Assembly (NCBI GenBank): GCA_033439295.1
Contig: JAVTLE010000008.1
Span: forward strand, 1,426,001-1,490,000
From: Deuterostichococcus epilithicus
Lineage: Eukaryota > Chlorophyta > Trebouxiophyceae > Prasiolales > Stichococcaceae
Reading direction: 5' to 3'
DNA length: 64,000 nucleotides
A program made the position numbers and the translations under genes. Within the stretch, counting starts at the first letter, position 1. Every line of letters begins with the position of its first letter. The notes under the pieces are model-generated. The model worked only from the letters and a program-made list of their open reading frames with translations, had not been told where the DNA came from and made no database searches. Shown piece by piece: positions 1-11,981 of the stretch.

Positions 1-507
1 AGTCTGCGCTGCCAGCCAAACAGTCTGCGCTGCCAGCACAGACTAGATACCCAGACAGGATTGATGTGTGTGAAAACTCCTCCGCCGCGCCAAGACAGCT
101 CCGGTCTGCTGCAAAGGTAATCGACTTGCAGAACAAAGGGTTTTAACAAGACCTGTGGGTGGGGCAGTCGTCCATCGATTTGAATCGCTTTCAAACCCGC
201 TAATGAAGCCCAATCAAAACCATCGTCGGTCACACGCCTCAGCAAGACAACCCTAACGGAAATCTGAGTTGTGTAGCGTGAACTGCCTGACTCCACTACT
301 CTCACCAACCGCCGAAAGAATGTTTTGGTGCACTCTGGTCCTTTCAAACCACTGAAAGCTGCGTCACAAGCTGTGCTGAACGAGCCCCGGCTAGAAGCTC
401 GCACCCCAGCTACACGGTCGGCCACCCAACCACTAGGTGTGCTGCAGCACTCCCTACTCCACACGGCATACACAACCCTGATGTTTGTTCCTACGGGCGG
501 AGTCGAG
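1..507. other. gene-free stretch 3' of seipin
   Basis: No conserved coding sequence is visible on either strand. The stretch lies downstream of the minus-strand seipin stop and probably holds its 3' UTR. The first 37 bases contain a direct repeat of the 16-mer agtctgcgctgccagc at 1-16 and 22-37. Confidence 0.5.
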
Positions 508-3143
508 TCACCGCCTGCGCGCTGGGCTACTCAGCCCCAGCATGCCGCCGATGCCGCGGCGTTGGCGCACCGGCGATGCAGGCGTGCTGCCCGCCGCTGC
601 CACGATATCGCTGCCGCCGGCGGCGCTGGTGGCGTCGAGGCTGCTGCCGCGCCGCCGTGGTGACGCAAACCGCCTGGTCGCCGCGTCCCGCGGGCTGAGC
701 AGCGAGAAGTTCAGGTCTGCCTCGGCTTCCTCAAAGTCGGCCTCCTGTGGGTCGCCCGCCAGAGGGCTCTCCTCGTCCGAGTCTGGGGACAGGTCCGCTG
801 CAGCGGCAAGAGGTGACATCATCGTGAGGCAATATACGAAGCATCAGTTCTGATTGGTGTCCAGCGGTGCTCGGAGAATCATGCTCAGCAGCGCACGCAC
901 AGCGCTGCCGGCACACAGCATGCCGACAGCCACAGGTGCCAACAGAGCAGCTCCGCCACAAGGTCAAAGCTTCTGGCATGGGTCGCGCGGGGGGGGGTTG
1001 GGGGACCTGAGAAGCCGTCTGCGCTGCTCTCCGAGCTGAGCTCGTCCTCGTCGCCCGGCCTGCCGTCAGGGGCGCTGCGTCGCGAGGCGCCGCCGGAGGA
1101 CAGGGAGCACAGCCACAGCACCGCGAACAGGGTGCTGAAGCTGGCGCCGCCCAGCAGCGCCGTCAGACCCGCCAGCACGAGCCACAGCGTCACCCAGCCG
1201 TTGGGCCGCGCCTGGAAGCAAGCACCAGCCCAGGATTAGCTGATCCGCAGCAAGCTAAACAGGCAGCGTCTCAGAAATGCACCAGCGCCAGCAGCGGTCT
1301 GTCGAATGCGTGCAAGAGGTTTTGCGCCTGCCTAACACGCTGCAGTCCCTGGGTGAACTTCTCCTCTCTGTGTCGATCCTTCAGATGCCACTCATGCCCA
1401 GCAGCAAAGTATGTCGTGAGACGTGCCGAGAGCAGCAGTCTGATCGCGCTGCAGCTCCAAAACGCACCCAGTACAGCAGGCGGCGTATCATGCCCAGGTG
1501 CAGCCGGATGTGCATCCAAGCCTTAGCCACGGGCGGCGGCAGCCCACCGCCTGCCCGCCCATGCAGCTTGCACACGAAGATGGCAAATGGCGTGTCCTCC
1601 TGCTCTCTATACCGCTCGAAGAGCGTCACCTACCGCCGGGCGAGCCAGATGCTATAAGATTGTAACCCGACAATATGAAAAGCTGGACTGCACGCTGCAC
1701 TGCGCATCAGCCTTAGAGAGCAAAGCGCAATAAAAGTGCAGCAGGTCATTGCAGAGCAAGCTGATAGGCTTCCCACCTGCATCTTCGTGTTGTCATGCCA
1801 GAGACCCACAGCGACCAGCGGCCCTACTGTGAACGTCCTGAAAGCAAGGCATGATAACGTCAAACCGGCTGTTCACAGGCCCGGCTATGATGAATTGCGA
1901 TGATCACCACACATGCAGCTTCAGTGGCCGATATGAAACTGCTGCCCACCGGACCAGCTTTGCGAGCAGCGGACGTGGCTTGGGCAGCACGGGACGGCTG
2001 GACTTTGCAGCGATGATGCCGTCTGCTGTTCTGAGCTCCCCGACTGCCTGTGGCACGCAGCTGATGATCGTTTTAAAGTTCATTGCTGAATACAGGCAGG
2101 AGTGTGCTCGCATAATGTATGTGTCGCTTGATCGACTACATACGCTACCGCGCGCTGTGGGCCTGCAGCCATCTGACTCCTTCGACCATTAATCCGCAAG
2201 ACGACTGCAGACCTGGAAGATCTCCGACTGGACGAGTTCAGGTAGCTCTAGCTCCACCCACAGTGTGATCTGCTCGCCGGGCGCCAAGAAGCGTTCCTTC
2301 GAGTGCGGTATGCTGACGTTCTGCAAGAGGCATAATATCCTTATGGGTCCAATCTTTCCACTTGCGGCCCGATTTTTTTTCGACACTTCAAGCCGTTTGG
2401 TCACAAACGCTGAGTTCTGCTTCACGTCTGCGTGATGCGCTGCCAATCGCTGACCGCACAGGAGATCTGCCCAGACTGGCCAGCTGCAAGCTGCCCGGCC
2501 GGTTGCCATACCTTGTGGTTGATCTCGTGCAGGCTGTGTGCGTAGTAAGTGGAGCGATGCGTGTTGAGCAGGCTGACGGAGGCGGTTGCCTCGATCTGGG
2601 TGTAGTCAAAGTAGAGCGGTTGAACGATGTGCGCCGTAGCCGGCGCAAAGGTGCGGGCGACGAACAGGAAGGCCAGCAGGCCGGCGCCCAGGCACGCCAC
2701 GAGTGCGCACGCCAGGGCGGCGGCCAGCAGCGCCGCCGACTGCATGCGGCGCGCCCATGTCCAGAGCGACCATGACGCCTCGCCGCCCTGTGGTAGCGAA
2801 CAAAGGGAAACTTGGCCGGGGTCACCGCAATCTTTCACGGGCGCAGATGGCCACTCCAGCTGCACGTCTCTGCAACATCAAGGACTGGCACCGCTGGGCA
2901 GCGCGACGCCTGCGCCCATGCGCCCACCTTGGGAGCATCCTCACGAACTTGCGCTGACGGCAGCCCGACGGTGGTATGCTGCTTGGCAGCGCTGCTGGTC
3001 GGGCTCGGCCCCGCTGACGCCCCTTTCAGACTCATGGTTGCACTTCACCGGTGCAACTTGAAATAAGAATCGAGTCTGTGCATTTGGGCGAGCGCCGCTA
3101 CACACAGCAGATCAGACGAATCGTCCCCGAACGTTTCTGCCAT
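508..3143 (-). CDS. SEIPIN: seipin, ER lipid-droplet biogenesis protein
   Basis: Spliced minus-strand gene. Seipin is an oligomeric ER membrane protein that organises lipid-droplet budding. A short first exon (3143-3102, begins MAETFGDDSSDLLC) probably joins in phase to exon 2 (2787-2512). Exon 2 holds the first membrane helix (ALLAAALACALVACLGAGLL) and the family signature around PLYFDY. Exon 3 (2320-2213) continues the lumenal beta-sandwich (ITLWVELELPE). The next exon, near 2070-1905, has the hallmark stretch ELRTADGIIAAKSSRPVLPK. Further exons near 1860-1800 and 1630-1460 give SIRR-like LGMIRRLLYWVR just before the second helix (WLVLAGLTALLGGASFSTLF, about 1190-1110). The C-terminal exon (about 820-508) is an acidic and serine-rich cytosolic tail. 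Family assignment is firm; the start exon and some middle borders are inferred. Confidence 0.85.
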
Positions 3144-3392
3144 CGAGGCTACGCCTTTTCTTGGCGGTGTGGGTGGGCCTGAGGAAGCTGTTGTGCGACT
3201 CTCGGAAGCTGACGGCTCCCGTCGCGGACCCCTGGCCCGTGGCAAAGGGTCTGCGATATATGCAGAGGACTCCCATCCAGGATGGCGACCACGATTCCGA
3301 TTGCGCTGCAGATTTCCCGCAGGCCGCACTCCCGTCGCGCTGTGGCCTTGCTCGTGTTCGCCTCCGCTCCGTTCACGCACTCGGTAACCACC
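3144..3392. promoter_or_regulatory. divergent promoter between seipin and PsbY
   Basis: The proposed seipin ATG (3143, minus) and the preferred PsbY ATG (3393, plus) are about 250 bp apart and head to head, so both core promoters must lie here. If the in-frame upstream PsbY ATG at 3282 is used the gap shrinks to about 140 bp. I see no clear TATA box. Confidence 0.4.
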
Positions 3393-5540
3393 ATGGCTGC
3401 CATGACCGTCATGTCGATGGCGAAGCCGGTGCTGCGGCCGGCAGCCCTTGGGCGTGCATCCGCACTGCCTTTCCGCCCAGTCAGCCGGAGCGCGGTGCGC
3501 TCAGCTCCGCGGATCCAGGCCGTGCAGAGCTCGAGCGATGTGCAGGTGATCCTCTGGATGTTCCGCCGCTGTCGCTGGCCAGCTGCTTGCACGAGGTGCA
3601 TCAGATAAGGCGGTCCGCCTTGCACGTGCAGCTCCTTCCAACAGTTGGGAGCTGCCGCTCATCTCAGTCTCCTACACTCCAGAAGGAAACGTTGAAATGA
3701 ACTTCAGTCTGTGAGCGTTATGCTCGTCGGCATGCGAACATTTGAAGCAACTGCAACTGGTGTCATCGTTGATCTCGCAATAGTGTCCTCGCTGGTGCAA
3801 CCGTTGCCTTGACGCGCGAGCTTTCTGGCGGGTATAGGACCGCGCCGTGCAGGCGGTGGCCCTCAGCACCCTGGCGGGCTCTTTCCTGTCCGCTGGCAAC
3901 GCCGCGGCGGCCTCTGAGATCAGCCAGATTGCCGCGGGCGACGCTCGCTTCAGCACCATTCTGTTCCTCTTCGCACCCGTCGTCGGCTGGGTGAGCGAAA
4001 CGTAGAATGCCGCTTGCCCACCTGCCAGATGGAATATGCAGCGCAGCGCACACTACATACATGAACGTGGCGCTGACATGACTCATGCTCCTGGCTGCAG
4101 GTCCTGTTCAACATCGGTGAGGAGCTGTGTATGCACCCCAAGGCAAACTGTAATGTTCTCATTGCCACATTCTGAGCGCATCGGGCTATTGCCTGCTTGC
4201 CGCTGCGCGTCATCCTTCACTGCTGCCCGCATTTTAGTGCAGATACTGAACCTGCTGTGCAGGCGGCCCTCTGCTGAACCAGGTCCAAGAGACCTCCCAG
4301 AGGAACAAGATGAAGCTGCGCAGCGGTGCTGCCGGCCTTGGCCTCGCAGCCGCCTCGCTGCTTGTGGCGCAGAACGCAGACGCAGCTGAGATTGCCCAGG
4401 TACTTCTAGTGCTCGCATTCACATCCTCATCGCTGCAGCGCTCCATCACAGTATGATGGCGGATTATCACCTGCTCGTTTTGATTTTGTTCATCTACCAG
4501 CCTGATTGAGTCATCCTGATGCGCGCCAGGTGGCGGCTGGCGACGGCCGCATCCTTGCCATCGCGACGCTGTTTGCCCCTGTCATCGGCTGGGTGAGTGC
4601 CATGTCTTGCTGACACTGCCATGCTTACTGCGAGTTCTGAATGAGCACGCAACTTTCCTGTGTTTTGTTTCTGATAAGACTGCACATCCAACGTCGCAGG
4701 TGCTGTTCAACATCGGTGAGGTCGCACCTTCCTCCTGCACTTTGTCTCTGCGAGGGTCTACACTCTGCGGTGTCAGCACTGGCAGACTCCCCTTGGATAA
4801 AATGGAGCGTGTTGCAGCATGACCCCGAGAGCATTGCTTGCTGCATGCTGCAGGCGGCCCGCTGCTGAACCAGGTGAACGAGACGGCGGAGCGGAACAAG
4901 ACCAAGGACCCGAGGAAGAAGCGGGGTGTTGCGGCCGGCCTGGGCCTTACAGCCGCCTCGCTGCTGGCGGCGCAGAACGCAGATGCAGCCACTGAGATTG
5001 CTCAGGTGATCTGGCGCCTGCAGCCCGCATGCTGTGACTGCCCAGGAATGCTGTTGAATGCGAGTTGTGAAATCGGTGCAGCCCGAGTCTGCTTCTTGTT
5101 GTGAGGCTGGTCTGATGCTGAGCAAGATTGCGCTGCGATTCGCCAGGTGGCAGCTGGTGATGCCCGCGTGCTCGCCATCGCGACTCTCTTTGTCCCTGCC
5201 ATCGGCTGGGTGAGCATGGCTGTTTATGTCATGCCGGCAGCACGGATTGCACATCTTGTCCCATGTACTCGTTTCAGCACTGCAGCCCCTCATTCTGAAT
5301 TAATTCTGTGACATGTGCAGGTGCTGTTCAACATCGGTACAGTCATCCACCTCCCCTGGCCTGCACCACAGTTGTGTGTTTTCTGTTGCGGTATTCACGC
5401 CAGTCTGCAGGGCGTGAAGTTGAAAAGGTCCGACCGCTGCACGTGCAGGCGGCCCGCTGCTGAACCAGGTGAACGAGACGGCGGAGCGGAACAAGAGCAA
5501 GGACCCTCGGAAGACCAAGGACCAGAGGCGCGGCCGCTGA
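3393..5540 (+). CDS. PSBY: PsbY polyprotein with three PsbY units
   Basis: Nuclear gene for photosystem II subunit PsbY, a one-helix thylakoid protein cut from a precursor. Ten exons join in phase (3393-3545, 3853-3990, 4101-4116, 4263-4399, 4530-4592, 4700-4715, 4854-5005, 5147-5209, 5321-5336, 5449-5540), giving 281 residues. A basic Ser/Arg-rich plastid transit peptide precedes three units. Each unit has AGD-R, a hydrophobic span ending GW, then VLFNIGGPLLNQV. Units 2 and 3 are each preceded by a hydrophobic leader ending NADA (for example ASLLAAQNADA), which fits a thylakoid signal and AxA cleavage. Unit 1 follows a similar leader within exon 2. A 16-nt micro-exon encoding VLFNI plus one base recurs in all three units. 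An upstream in-frame ATG at 3282 is an alternative start. Confidence 0.92.
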
Positions 5541-6270
5541 AATGGTGCGGATGCAGATAGACTCGAGCTGCGTGACCGCTGATATCATGCAGTGTGCACC
5601 ACCCGGTTCACTGATGCGCAGTTGCAGCCCTGCGCAGGCCGCCAACCAGCAGCCGGACAATAGGAGACTCCATGGGAGAGCATCATTGCGGGCGGGTCCG
5701 GTGTCGGGAGTGGGCGGTTGGTTATGGTGAGGACAGCAGCAGCTGTGATGACGGGCGGCGGGCCTGGTGGCTGACGAGCAAGCTTTCATGTTGAGCAGAC
5801 AAAACCGAGCAGGTCGTGCGCACAGCACTTGCAGGACAGGTTGTAGTCACATTGACGTTTCGGTCGTCCCTTCTTCTGGCAGTGCAGTTGATTTGACAAG
5901 CTTCTTCGCAGTGGAAACCTCCTACTGTGCGTGCAAATCGGCTGGCACGTACCAAATATTGGAGGATGGCATGCCGCCGCTTTGACGTGCACAGTCTCAG
6001 CTCACCTAGTCGATTCTCACAGGCGAACGGCACGTGAATTGCACGCCAGACACCGACAATGCATCTTTAACTGGCTGCGTCGACTGGTGTAGCAGCAGCA
6101 GGGCAGTCCAGAGTCTGCAGCTTGCCCTGTAGCAGATGCTGCCAGAAATGCAAATGTCAACTGCAACACCAGGAATTCGCCAAAAATCCACGCTGAGTAT
6201 CAGGCATAGAGGTGGTGCGCACGCCAATTGAGCAGTGCAACGTGACCAGCCTGTACGCGAACGCAAGTTG
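5541..6270. other. intergenic, PsbY 3' region and URT1-like 5' region
   Basis: No conserved coding signal. It should contain the PsbY 3' UTR and the promoter of the downstream terminal nucleotidyltransferase gene. No TGTAA polyadenylation signal was spotted. Confidence 0.4.
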
Positions 6271-7611
6271 ATGAGTGCCGATGGCCTGTCGCACCTGTTC
6301 CAGGGTGTGTCATTCAACGATGCACAGCCAGTGATTCGTGATGGACATCATGGCGCTAACGGTCGTACCTTAGACCGAGGGTCTGTGGACTGGGGAGGAG
6401 TGCCCACAGTGTCAGAGCAGGAGGCAGCCTCCCGCCTGCGCAACCAGCAGCACCCCAGTACCTATTACCAGGTGCCTTTTCGATCGCCAAGGAGGCAAAT
6501 TCATACAGCCACTGCACGGATTCGGCCACCGATTTGGCGTTGCTACAGGGGCTGCATCCTGCGCAGTTGCCGCGCGGCCTGCACAGCACCTTCAGCACTT
6601 GCTGTGCGACTGCTGCAGGGAGGCATGGCCGTCGACAGCAGCCTGAAGGAACCAGCGCCAGTGCGCGGCAGCAGTGCAGCTGGTCGCGCCAGCGGGGACC
6701 AGCAGAGCCTCTGGTCGCTTGGCGGCATCTGGGGCGGCCCGCATGCCGCAGTTGCAGCGCCAGCACACCAGTCGCTGTGGGGTGACGGGGCCCTTGCACA
6801 GCGGCCAGCACACCCGCCATCTGCTGGCGGTGGTCCCGTCGCTGGCCAGGTTCTGTGGTTTCAGGGTCATGGCATGGCAATGGCTGGCCGCCCTGCCGGC
6901 CGCGGCGCACCGCCTGGCTTTGATGGGCTGGCGCCAGGCACCCGGGGCCCGCCACCAGGGTTCGGTGGGATGGTCTCTGCCGGCACAGGTCACCTCGGCT
7001 CTGGCAGCGGCGGCCACAGCATTCCGGAGCTGCACGCCGACGGCAGCGGCCAGCTACAGCATCCCGGTAGCAGCTTGCTTCCCCATGGCGTCAACGGCTG
7101 GCAGGTGTCGGGAAGCCCCTCCCTCAGCCAGGGCTTCAGCGAACGGGCGCAGGAGGTTGGAGGCGGCTTGACAGATGCAGGGTTTGGGCAGGAGAGCACA
7201 GCGCCTGAGCAGCAGCACAGCAGCGTGACCCTTCAGCATGTCAGCAGCGGGGCACTGCACCCTGGCGGCAGCGCCTTGCACCACCTGGACGGGTATGAAG
7301 CTGCACGGCAGTCCGGCAGCCAGCGGCTTCCGGACATCAGCGCAGACCTGCAGCGTCTTGGCCTCTCCTCGGCCGCCGTTCAGCAGCAGCAGCAGCAGCA
7401 GCAGCAGCCGCCGCTTCAGCTGCAGCACCAACAGCGGCTCGAGCCGCAGCACAGCTGCAAGCACCCTTGGGAGCAGCAGCAGGCACAGCGGGCCGGGCCG
7501 CAGGCACAGCAGCTGCTGCCCCAGCAGGGGCTGTCGCTGCAGCACCAGCTGGACCAGTTTTTGGCGCACGCACGGCAGCAGCAGCACCCACGGCAGCCGC
7601 AAGCCCAGTTG

Positions 7612-7656
<45 letters not shown>

Positions 7657-10600
7657 CAGATGCTGCCGCCAAGGTATGCAGGGCCACCATCAGCGGCCCA
7701 GGGCGGCCCCCCGATGCTGCCGCCGCTCGGGCCAATGGTCGGGCTGCCGGCGCAGCAGGGTCAGCAGATGCTGGTGGCGACGCAGCTGCAGCAGCAGCAG
7801 CAGCCGCAGCACCAGCGGTCCCTGCAGCAGCAGCCGGCGCAGAACGACCGGTTCCTGCAGCAGCAGCTGGCGGCGCAGCCGGGCGTGCTGCATGAATGGT
7901 GCAGCATGTCTCCGCAATCGCGCAGCAGCATGAAACGGCGGCCGGGCGACAGCATGCAGCATCAGCAGCACATTCTGCGGCAGCAGTCCCCGAGTCTGCA
8001 GCAGCAGCAGCAGCAGCTGCAGCCGCCGCAGCAGCAGCAGCATCTGCAGCCGCCGCAGCAACAGCCGATCCAGCAGGCGGGCACCAGCCAGGCGCTGGCT
8101 GAACTGCCGCCGCCGGAAGCCGCGCGGCAGGGCGGCACCGTGCCGCAGTTCGGCAACGCGCCACCGCCGCCGCAGCAGCAGCAGCAGCAGCAGCAGCCGC
8201 CTCGGGCTGCGCAGGACGCTCAGCAGCCTCGCCCACAGGCCGGCAACCGCCAGGGGTGAGCTGCGCCTGGCGCAATGAGACGGAATCACCCGCGCGCCCG
8301 CGCGGCTGCTTCTCGCCAGTGCTGGAGCGCCCTGACCCAGTGAAGGGAAGGCTCAAGCTGAGGTGCCTCGCACCGCCTCAGTAGCGTGCTTCCACATGCG
8401 TGGTGATGTCCTGGTGTGTCCCTGCAGGCCTGCGCGCGCTGATGTGGCAGCGGTCAACGAGGCCCTGCTCCAGCTGGTGCAGCAGCTGCTGCCGTCAGTC
8501 GAGGAGCGCGCGCAGCAGCAGGCCGCCTTCGACTCCATCCGGCAGCTGCTGCAGGTACACATGTGCTGTGTGCGGCTCCTTGGGACTGGAGCTGTGATGG
8601 GCCGAGGCCCACTGCCCTGGCACGGTGCTGGGAAGGCACCTGATACGAGCGTGTGGTCTGCGCCTGACACTGAGACGCCAGGCTGTGCCCGTGATCGGCC
8701 GTGCAATGCGGGGGCACGTGTCGCCGTAGGCTCGGTGGCCAAAGGCAGCGGTGCACCTGTTTGGGTCGACGGCCAGCCGCCTGAACCTGCGCCACAGCAA
8801 CGACCTCGACATCTCCCTGGAGCTGCTGCCCGAGCCCGAAGACAAGGTGCCTCAGACCCTTCCTGCCCTACTGGTCTGACAGTCGTGGTTCCCTCTTGGG
8901 GGGCACGGGGCGCCGTCGCAGGCGCACCAATTGTTGCGGCTTGTGATGCCAGGAACCAGCTACGTGTTTATGCCAGGTGAACAAGATAGCCTGCTCGTGA
9001 CAGAAATATGCCCTCAGATTGCAGGCTTGCAAGGGGCACGTGCGACACCTGGTGCGACAACTCCCTAACGTATGCAACCATCCTCCAACCTCCCAGGTGG
9101 CAGTGATCGAGGATGTGGCTAGGCTGCTGGAGATGGCGGGCATGTGGGATCTCAAGGCGCTCACCAAAGCGCGGATCCCGGTGGTCAAGTGCCTGTACAA
9201 GGCACAAGTCTTCTCCCTGAAGGCATGCAAGCCTTTCCTGAGTTGTATGCGCCCGTCCACCGCCTGAACCCAGAGGAGCACCTGCTTGTTTGCGCTTCAG
9301 ACCCCTTCTAGTCCATGCGTCACAGATGTGCTATCGACAACGTTCAGCAGGCACCTTGAACAGGCTTCTGTTGCTGCATGTCGCTTCACGTTTGCTGGCA
9401 GAGTACGGGGTGAGGCTGATCGCTGCCTGCCGCTGCAGGTGGATGTGACGCTGAACAACCATCTGGCTGTGGTCAACACCAAGCTTCTCGCGGACTACGC
9501 CGCCATCGACGGCCGCCTCGCGCAGCTCGTGTTCGTGGTCAAGGCGTGGGCCAAGGCGCGCAACACCAACGATGCCTACAGGTCCGCATGCCAGCTGCGG
9601 TCATGAGCTCGGCGCGTCCGCCTGGCTCCGTGCTGAGCCGGACTCCATATTTAGCAGTGTGGCATGTCGCCACGTGAAGAGTGGGATCTGAAACACTTAC
9701 GCTCTGATGCTGTTGTGTCCTCATCCACCGCAGGGGCACGCTGAGCTCCTACTGCTACGTCCTGATGTGCGTCCACCTCCTGCAGCGGCGGTCGCCGCCC
9801 ATCCTGCCGGTGCTGCAGCAGATGCAGCCCGCCACCTTTCGGAGGTAGATGCGTCCTCCGCCCCCTCCCCTTCTGCACATCTGACTGACCATCTGCAACC
9901 TGGCTCCGCAGCCATCTGGGCCACAAGTTGGAAGCGGCACATGCTGCGCGGGACATGCGAGATGGCCCAACTGCAGCATCAGCGTGGAGCATCTGACAAC
10001 AGAGCGTTGCGGCACACGCCCTTGGCGGTTGGGAGTCCAAGTTGTGTGTCTGTTGAGATTCGAGAGCATCAGCTGCTCCTGGTCGGCCTGGTGGCAGCGG
10101 TGTGTGTCAGCTGAGCTGCCTTCAAGTGTGCGTCCTGGCCCTTCCCAGAGACGTCATGTGTTTTCAGCTGCTACGCGCTGCAGGACGATCCGGAATGCCA
10201 GCGGTAGCTGGGTGTGCGACTACCATGACGAGGTTGCAGCCCTGCTGGACTTTGGCACGGCCAACACCGAGACGCTGGCGGAGCTGGCCGCCGCATTCTT
10301 TCGCTACTGGGCCTGGGAGCACGACTATGGAAAGGGCGTCATCAGCATCAAAACCGGGCGGCTGCTGACCAAGCAGCAAAAGGTGCCGCCGCCTCGAGAT
10401 GCATCTAATGAGAATATCCGTTGCAGCCGGGCTCAGCAGTGCGCAGTGTTCGCATCAGCATCGGGCAGCAGCTGCACCTGCTTTAGAAGATGGCTATTGG
10501 CAGGCCGCTGGTGCCAAGAACTGTCTTGGGCCGGTTACTCTGCCAGCCGTGTCCAGGCAGCATGCTCACTAACGCGGCACACTTGCTGACGCCATTCTGC

Positions 10601-10967
10601 AATCCACGCAGGACTGGACGCGGCGCATCGGCACAGAGCGCCACCTGCTCGGCGTGGAGGTGCGCATGCTGCACGTTAATGGCTTGACTCCGCGACAGTC
10701 AGCTGCCTTGGGTCAACCCTCTCTGCAACACTCGTCTGCCTGCTGCACTTGTCCGCAGCCTCGCTCAACAGGAGGAAGTCTCCTGAAGTGTTTCTCACAA
10801 TGCAACAGGACCCCTTCGACACGAGCCACGACCTGGGGCGGACAGTGGACCCGCGAACGTGCGCCTTCCTGCGGGGCGAGTTTGAGAGGGCGGCTAGGAT
10901 ACTTCAGCAGCACCCGCAGCCATGCGCCGAGCTGCTGAAGTCATACCGCAGCGGCGCGTCACATTAG
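6271..10967 (+). CDS. Q-rich terminal nucleotidyltransferase, URT1/TUTase-like
   Basis: Predicted RNA terminal uridylyl- or adenylyltransferase of the Trf4/URT1 superfamily. Exons: 6271-8255, 8428-8554, 8745-8846, 9097-9201, 9439-9581, 9734-9844, 10184-10382, 10612-10659, 10809-10967; all phases agree, about 992 residues. The first exon is a low-complexity Gly/Pro then Gln-rich region with CAG runs near 7380 and 7617. The catalytic module has [20 protein letters not shown] (GS plus the DxD metal site), the third carboxylate in [17 protein letters not shown], and the nucleotide-binding part with [14 protein letters not shown]. The PAP-associated end closes with [14 protein letters not shown]. 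Best match is plant URT1/HESO1 or algal MUT68-type enzymes; U versus A preference cannot be told from sequence. The first ATG is at 6271; an in-frame GTG lies at 6235. The intron after 9201 starts with GC. A possible 147-nt in-frame intron is at 6472-6618. Confidence 0.88.
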
Positions 10968-11981
10968 GATTGGTCCATTCGGCGATTGGCCTACCGACGG
11001 CAACAAGCAGGAATGCTGCGTGATCATAATATTCCGTCCGTGGGCTATGTAGTCAGAGCTGGTCGTTCTGTGAGTATGTAGCTGGCAGCTTTTCGGGGAA
11101 TCGTGACCGATACCTCACCAGCTTTCGCTGGATATAGGATATGTACATGTCCCGCCTGATGAGCTGAATTCTGAGACATGACGACCTTTGCTGACTGCGC
11201 ATCTCCTGGCGGTAAGACGCCGAATCGGAGCCCATCAGCAGTTACAGCACCTCATGCAGCATGCTATTATGAATGTCGTAAAGCTTTGGCACGGCGCAGC
11301 CGGTGACAGCTCAAATAGAAGGGGAGAGCCTTCATACTCCATGTGCGGATGCAGCATGCATATTGTGCTGCCGCCTCCACTGTTGTGCGCTGTGACTGTC
11401 AAAGTGATGAGTTGGACGGGAGTCACAGGAGTTGCTGAAATGTCTGAGGAAAGTGTGCCAGTGGTTTGCGCCGCACAGGTGCCCCTGAGCCCACCTTCTG
11501 TGTGCTCGACCCTGCTTGATTCGGCTGCTTGCGCTGACTGCATGCACGCATGGCCGACTCCGCTTGAGTGCATTCTGCCCCCCGGCGCTTCGGGGATGCG
11601 CTCCATCATAGCTGGGAACGTATGTGCTCCATGTCCAGCTGAAACGCCATGCTTTTGACGGGCGGAGCATGGCACAAGGGCAAAGAGATGGTCAAGGGGC
11701 AACCATTTGATGGGGGCCCTGCCCAACTATAAAGGCCTCAGTCGATGCCTACGCTCGTCAGTGGCGCTCGGCGCACGAGCGAGCCTGTTGCACTTAAAAG
11801 AACCTAGGCAACGGCAGTCCTGGCTCCAGCTCGTGGAAGACCGATCTGACTCGACAGGCAATCTCCGACTTCGCACCATTTCCTCCTCTTCGCAACCAGA
11901 ACCAGCTCCTCGCGCACCTGGCCATGCTACGCCTGATCTTGGAAGCCAGCTCCAGCTTGAGGCAGTTGGATTGGCGGCCAG
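10968..11981. other. intergenic, 3' of URT1-like and 5' of HUA2-like gene
   Basis: About 1 kb with only short, unconserved open frames. It presumably holds the 3' UTR of the upstream gene and the promoter and 5' UTR of the next. Confidence 0.4.

Noticed and set aside
7337-8356. Long antisense and shifted frames made of Ala, Leu or Cys runs
   Set aside because: They are shadows of the CAG repeats of the URT1-like gene. Codon repeats give poly-A, poly-L and poly-C in the other frames.
10968-11726. Open frames of 100-160 codons on both strands between the URT1-like and HUA2-like genes
   Set aside because: No family resemblance, no splice context, and they overlap each other antisense.
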